A model generated the notes under the pieces. That model worked only from the letters and a program-made list of their open reading frames with translations, searched no databases and was not told the origin of the DNA. The position numbers and the translations under genes were made by a program. A DNA stretch of 64,000 bases. Origin: Banduia mediterranea (lineage in GTDB: Bacteria > Pseudomonadota > Gammaproteobacteria > Nevskiales > Nevskiaceae). Position 1 is the first letter of the stretch, and each line of letters starts with the position of its first letter. Location of the stretch: positions 124,001-188,000 of the forward strand of contig NZ_JAVRIC010000003.1 in NCBI RefSeq assembly GCF_031846245.1, in the 5' to 3' direction. Below, piece after piece: positions 60,927 to 64,000 of this stretch.

Positions 60927-63781
60927 GGCAGGATCGCCGGTGGCGCAACGGGAATTGGGATGTGCAGGCAGTCCTCGTCCTGCTCCACGGGTGCCGCCAG
61001 CCGCAATGTCTTGGGGAGCGCCGCCGCCGCGACGGTTGCGGCACGCGTCGCCGGCTGTGCGGAGTCGACGACGAAGATCTGCTGGCTGCGGTCGCGCTGC
61101 AGCCGGCGCGCGTTGCGGGTGCTGGCGAGCACGGTGTAGGGACCGGCCGGCACCGGCCAGGTGTTGATGCCGCGGCTGTCGAGCAGGCTTGCGGCACCCC
61201 ATTGCGCGCCGTCGTAGGCCGCGTGCATCACGCGCCAGCGCCAGTCCGCGCTGCGGCTGTCGAACCAGCTCAGGCGCGGCACTCCGGCCGCATCCAGCCC
61301 CAGACGTGGGCGATGGGCCGAGGCCGCAGCTTCCTCGGCCACAGACTGCGGCTCGATGAAGTCGTGCGTCGCCGGCTGGCGTGCCGTTGCCAGAAGGCGC
61401 AGGTTCGCGCCGGAAGACCGCAGGGGTTTGCTGTCCCAGACGACATGCGTGCGGCCGGCGGCATCGACGATCAGGTCGGGATGGCGGTCGGCGGTGTCGG
61501 CGGCGCCAAGAAACACCGGCGTTTCATCGCGGCCCAGCCGCATCACGGCGATCTGCCAGTCGTCGGGGCTGGTGCCCTCGCCGTAGCCGACGCCACCGGT
61601 CCACAAGGGATCGAGGTCGCTGCGGTTATCCTGCCAGGCGACGACCGGCGTGGCGCCGTCGAGCGCGATGGCCGGCCACACCGAGGCCGGGTAACGCGCG
61701 CTGCGGGCATCGAGCGGCGAGCCGGCGTCGATGTCCTTGTCCGCGCGGCTCAGGTTCACCGCTTCGGCGACGACCCCGTCGGCACCCACGGTGGTGTACC
61801 AGACGTCGAAGGGTGCGCCGCTCGTGATCTCCTGCCAGACCAGATGCGCCGCGCCGTCGGCGGCGAGCGCGAGGTCCGGGTGCATCGCACGGCCGTCGCT
61901 ACCCCGCACGGGGATTTCGGGGCCAAAGCTGAGGCCGCCGTCCTCACTCACGCGCAGCCAGATCGCCGGTCGCCGCGGGATCTGTCCGGCGCGCTCGTCC
62001 TGCCAGGCGACGACGATGCGCCCATCGTGCGCGGCGACCTTGGGAAAGCGCGCGCTGGTCGAATCGGACAGCGTCTGCGGCGCCGACCAGCGGCCGTCGG
62101 CGCTGCGCGCGAGATACTGCACGCGCGTGGCCAATGGGTCGTGCACCTCGGCGACCAGGTGCAGCCTGCCGGCGGCCGCGTCGAAGGCTGCATCGGGGAA
62201 GCCGGCGAACTCGCCGGGCGCGCCCAGCGCGTACTCGGCGCCGTCGTCCCGGCCCGCGTCCGGCGGCGGCACGAATTCGCCGACCGGCTCCACCGATGCC
62301 GCCGAGACGAAGATCGGCGAAGTCGCCGCGCGCAGTTGCGACAGTAGTTCCTGGAACAGGTTCTCGATTTCGTAAGGTCCGAGCAACAGGCCCGTCAGCA
62401 GGCTGGCAGGTTCGGCGAGTCCGATGCTGCGCAGTTCGGCGCGATACCAGGTCGGTTCTTGCGGCGTGACGACGTCGATCAGATGCGTATCGCCGCCGGG
62501 CGCACCGGCCAGCGCGATGTTGGCGATCGGCCCGGCGCTGCGCCCGGGCGCCGCATAGATCAGCAGCCGGCTGCCGAGCCCGGCTTCGACCCGGGCGCGC
62601 AGGCGGCCCCGGATCCCGGCTGGCACCAGCACCTCCTGCCCGGCGAGTGCCTCGAACGTGCCGTCACCGTCGAAGTCCGCGTCCAGGGTCACGCGGGGCG
62701 TTGTGGGCCCGTTCGAGTACACGATGGTGCTGCCGCCGCGCAGGCTGTCGAGTACCGCGCGTTCGTTCAGCATTGGCGTCAGCGTCGCCGTGGCCGGCCG
62801 CAGCGGCGTTCCGCCGAGTGCCCAGAGTTCCTTGAAATGGTTGTCGCTGGCCCCGGCGATGCCGAAGCGCCAGCCGGCGTTCCAGCGGTTTTCGGCGTAG
62901 TCGATCTCGGCTTCCGGGTTCTCGGCGCGGTTCCAGACTTCGACCAGATCCACGCCGACGGCATCGGCGTGCGGCCTGGGACTGCCGTCGTCGTTCGCGG
63001 AGTCCCGATCCGGGTGCGCAGTGACCCAGGCCGCGCCCTGGCTGTGCGCGAGCCAGATCGATTCCTGGACCACGCGGCTCTCGGGCGCGCCTTCGAGGGC
63101 CGCGTTCTGGTCGATCATGTCGACCGCGCCGTGCACGGTGGCGTGCGGGCGGCCATTGGCCTCCTCGCCCGGAATCAGCAGCACGCGGTCCGAGGTCCAT
63201 TGCGGATCGTAGTGCTGGTCATAGGTCCGGTGGTCGGTGATCGGCAGGAAATCCGCGCCCAGATTGCCGGCCAGGCGCAGGATGTCGCTGATCGGCATGT
63301 TGCCCGGCGCGCGGTCGTCGAGGGTCTGGCGCGGCAGGCTGCCGTCCGAGCTGTGGTCGGAGTGGGTGTGCAGGTCGCCCTCGTACCAGTCCGCGGCTTG
63401 CGCGGGGACCGGCTCGAAGCGCGCCGTCGCCTGCAGGCTGCCGGAGGTGCTCAGGGTGCAGACGGTCGTGGTGCTGTCGGCGCAGGCGCCGTCCCAGCCG
63501 GCGAAGCGCCCGCCGCGCGCGGGCACGGCCAGCAGCGTGGGCAGCGTGCCGGCGGCGAAGTCCAGCGTGCAGCTGGCGAAACAGTCGCGAGTGCGCGGCG
63601 AGCTCGAGACCTGCCCCTCGCCCTCGACCGTGAGCTGCAGGCTCAGCGGGTCGGCGGGCGTGGGGCCAGACCCGCGCGAATCGTCACTGGAGCCGTCGCA
63701 GCCGGCCAGCAGCGCGACGCACAGGAGCACGCTCGTCGCGGCAGCGCGTGCCTTCCCGGCCCAATCAGGAGTCGGAGACAT
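60923..63781 (-). CDS. Lipoprotein with PHP/CehA-type domain and beta-propeller
   Basis: A 952-residue lipoprotein. The signal peptide ends in LLAGC with Cys28 the lipid site. Residues ~45-120 are a Cys-containing beta repeat (AVPARGGRFAGWDGAC). Residue 136 starts DLHTHSDHSSDG, the metal-binding HxH of PHP/CehA phosphoesterase-like domains, followed by FLPITDHRTYDQHYD and AAWVTAHPDRDS. The C-terminal half has BNR/sialidase-like propeller repeats (ARSADGRWSAPQTLSD, IVVAWQDERAGQIPRRP, PVVAWQDNRSDLDPLW). It probably sits at the cell surface or periplasm and hydrolyses a phosphoester or related bond; the substrate is unknown. I use ATG 63781; ATG 63799 is an alternative. Confidence 0.85.
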   Translation of the reverse strand: MSPTPDWAGKARAAATSVLLCVALLAGCDGSSDDSRGSGPTPADPLSLQLTVEGEGQVSSSPRTRDCFASCTLDFAAGTLPTLLAVPARGGRFAGWDGACADSTTTVCTLSTSGSLQATARFEPVPAQAADWYEGDLHTHSDHSSDGSLPRQTLDDRAPGNMPISDILRLAGNLGADFLPITDHRTYDQHYDPQWTSDRVLLIPGEEANGRPHATVHGAVDMIDQNAALEGAPESRVVQESIWLAHSQGAAWVTAHPDRDSANDDGSPRPHADAVGVDLVEVWNRAENPEAEIDYAENRWNAGWRFGIAGASDNHFKELWALGGTPLRPATATLTPMLNERAVLDSLRGGSTIVYSNGPTTPRVTLDADFDGDGTFEALAGQEVLVPAGIRGRLRARVEAGLGSRLLIYAAPGRSAGPIANIALAGAPGGDTHLIDVVTPQEPTWYRAELRSIGLAEPASLLTGLLLGPYEIENLFQELLSQLRAATSPIFVSAASVEPVGEFVPPPDAGRDDGAEYALGAPGEFAGFPDAAFDAAAGRLHLVAEVHDPLATRVQYLARSADGRWSAPQTLSDSTSARFPKVAAHDGRIVVAWQDERAGQIPRRPAIWLRVSEDGGLSFGPEIPVRGSDGRAMHPDLALAADGAAHLVWQEITSGAPFDVWYTTVGADGVVAEAVNLSRADKDIDAGSPLDARSARYPASVWPAIALDGATPVVAWQDNRSDLDPLWTGGVGYGEGTSPDDWQIAVMRLGRDETPVFLGAADTADRHPDLIVDAAGRTHVVWDSKPLRSSGANLRLLATARQPATHDFIEPQSVAEEAAASAHRPRLGLDAAGVPRLSWFDSRSADWRWRVMHAAYDGAQWGAASLLDSRGINTWPVPAGPYTVLASTRNARRLQRDRSQQIFVVDSAQPATRAATVAAAALPKTLRLAAPVEQDEDCLHIPIPVAPPAILP

Positions 63782-63795
63782 GAGGACAGGGCCTT

Positions 63796-64000
63796 TCAAA
63801 GGGGTTCGCTGCGGTGGTGCAGGGCGTTGCGCAGGCGCGTGTGCGCGAGCACTTTTCCGGTTTCCTCCGCGCCGAGGTCGGGCTGCGGCTCGAGCGCGAA
63901 CAGGCGCCGCGCCGTGGAATCGCGTGCCTGGATTTCGAAGCGGTCGATCTCGGTCAGCTCGCCGCCGGCGAGGCTATTGTCCTCGCGGTCGACCGCCCAG
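63796..64000 (-). CDS. Unknown protein, C-terminal 67 residues (cut by right edge)
   Basis: The frame open to the window edge ends with TGA at 63798-63796. The visible end reads WAVDREDNSLAGGELTEIDR, then RRLFALEPQPDLGAEETGKV and RLRNALHHRSEPL. It is charged, hydrophilic, without a membrane segment, and I do not recognise it. Its stop lies 14 bp upstream of the lipoprotein start, so it is likely part of the same operon. I take it as real because codon use matches the neighbours and the spacing is operon-like. Confidence 0.5.
   Translation of the reverse strand, partial: WAVDREDNSLAGGELTEIDRFEIQARDSTARRLFALEPQPDLGAEETGKVLAHTRLRNALHHRSEPL

Noticed and set aside
1-64000. tRNA, rRNA, riboswitch, CRISPR or transposase
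   Set aside because: I looked for cloverleaf-like GTTCRA arms, rRNA blocks, regularly spaced repeats and transposase-like proteins and saw none. Without a covariance search, small RNAs cannot be excluded.

Overview
This is a high-GC (roughly two-thirds G+C), densely coded bacterial window. It looks like an environmental gammaproteobacterium that lives on hydrophobic or isoprenoid-like carbon. The evidence is outer-membrane and lipoprotein signals, a GlyGly-CTERM protein, a PQQ alcohol dehydrogenase, an RND pump, and an unusual density of acyl-CoA genes. The genus cannot be fixed from sequence reading alone. I saw no rRNA, tRNA, CRISPR array or insertion sequence.

Layout. 1-619 holds the start of an outer-membrane beta-barrel gene. 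712-6082 (minus) is a tightly overlapped operon: acyl-CoA dehydrogenase (ACAD), CaiB-type CoA-transferase, MmgE/PrpD, CitE-like lyase and enoyl-CoA hydratase. 6165-9869 (minus) is a second overlapped operon: acyl-CoA ligase, CoA-transferase, MaoC hydratase and a Rieske ferredoxin with an apparent frameshift. 10094-30172 (plus) is a 20-kb run. It holds a short leader ORF, two tandem carboxyltransferase beta subunits, two biotin carboxylase/biotin-carrier alpha subunits, two crotonases, two ligases, an AtuA-family protein, an alpha/beta hydrolase, a molybdopterin oxidoreductase, a PECR-like SDR and an ACAD. 30484-34897 (plus) is an RND efflux pair. 34914-38394 (minus) holds a PQQ quinohemoprotein and an ACAD. 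38538-41355 (plus) holds an ACAD and a fourth carboxyltransferase. 41433-42063 holds a REP-like element and a TetR remnant. 42124-43635 (plus) is a Baeyer-Villiger monooxygenase. 43664-55354 (minus) is an 11.7-kb operon: HMG-CoA-synthase-like/DUF35 fusion, thiolase, Cys-less thiolase-like protein, DUF35 partner, ACAD remnant, thioesterase, AtuA homologue, split biotin carboxylase and biotin carrier, carboxyltransferase, ACAD. 55477-64000 (minus) holds DUF445, MerR, a decayed phoD, a secreted GlyGly-CTERM protein, a PHP-domain lipoprotein and a gene cut by the window edge.

How the genes fit together (inference). The content parallels the acyclic-terpene (Atu) and leucine/isovalerate (Liu) routes: activation to CoA, dehydrogenation, biotin-dependent gamma-carboxylation of a 3-methyl-branched enoyl-CoA, hydration, then C-C cleavage. 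It is present more than once: four carboxyltransferases, three biotin carboxylases, two AtuA homologues. No HMG-CoA lyase was seen. A thiolase-fold protein lacking the nucleophilic cysteine sits beside a DUF35 partner and may supply a retro-aldol cleavage instead.

Regulation. Three transcripts (ACAD operon at 6.1 kb, RND pump at 30.4 kb, HMGS/thiolase operon at 55.4 kb) carry the same CTAAC-N4-GTTAG inverted repeat where a promoter spacer would lie. A different, 20-bp palindrome is shared by the other two carboxylase transcripts (9.95 kb and 38.6 kb). Together these suggest two local regulons. Several degraded genes (Rieske, ACAD, TetR, phoD) show that the locus is still changing.
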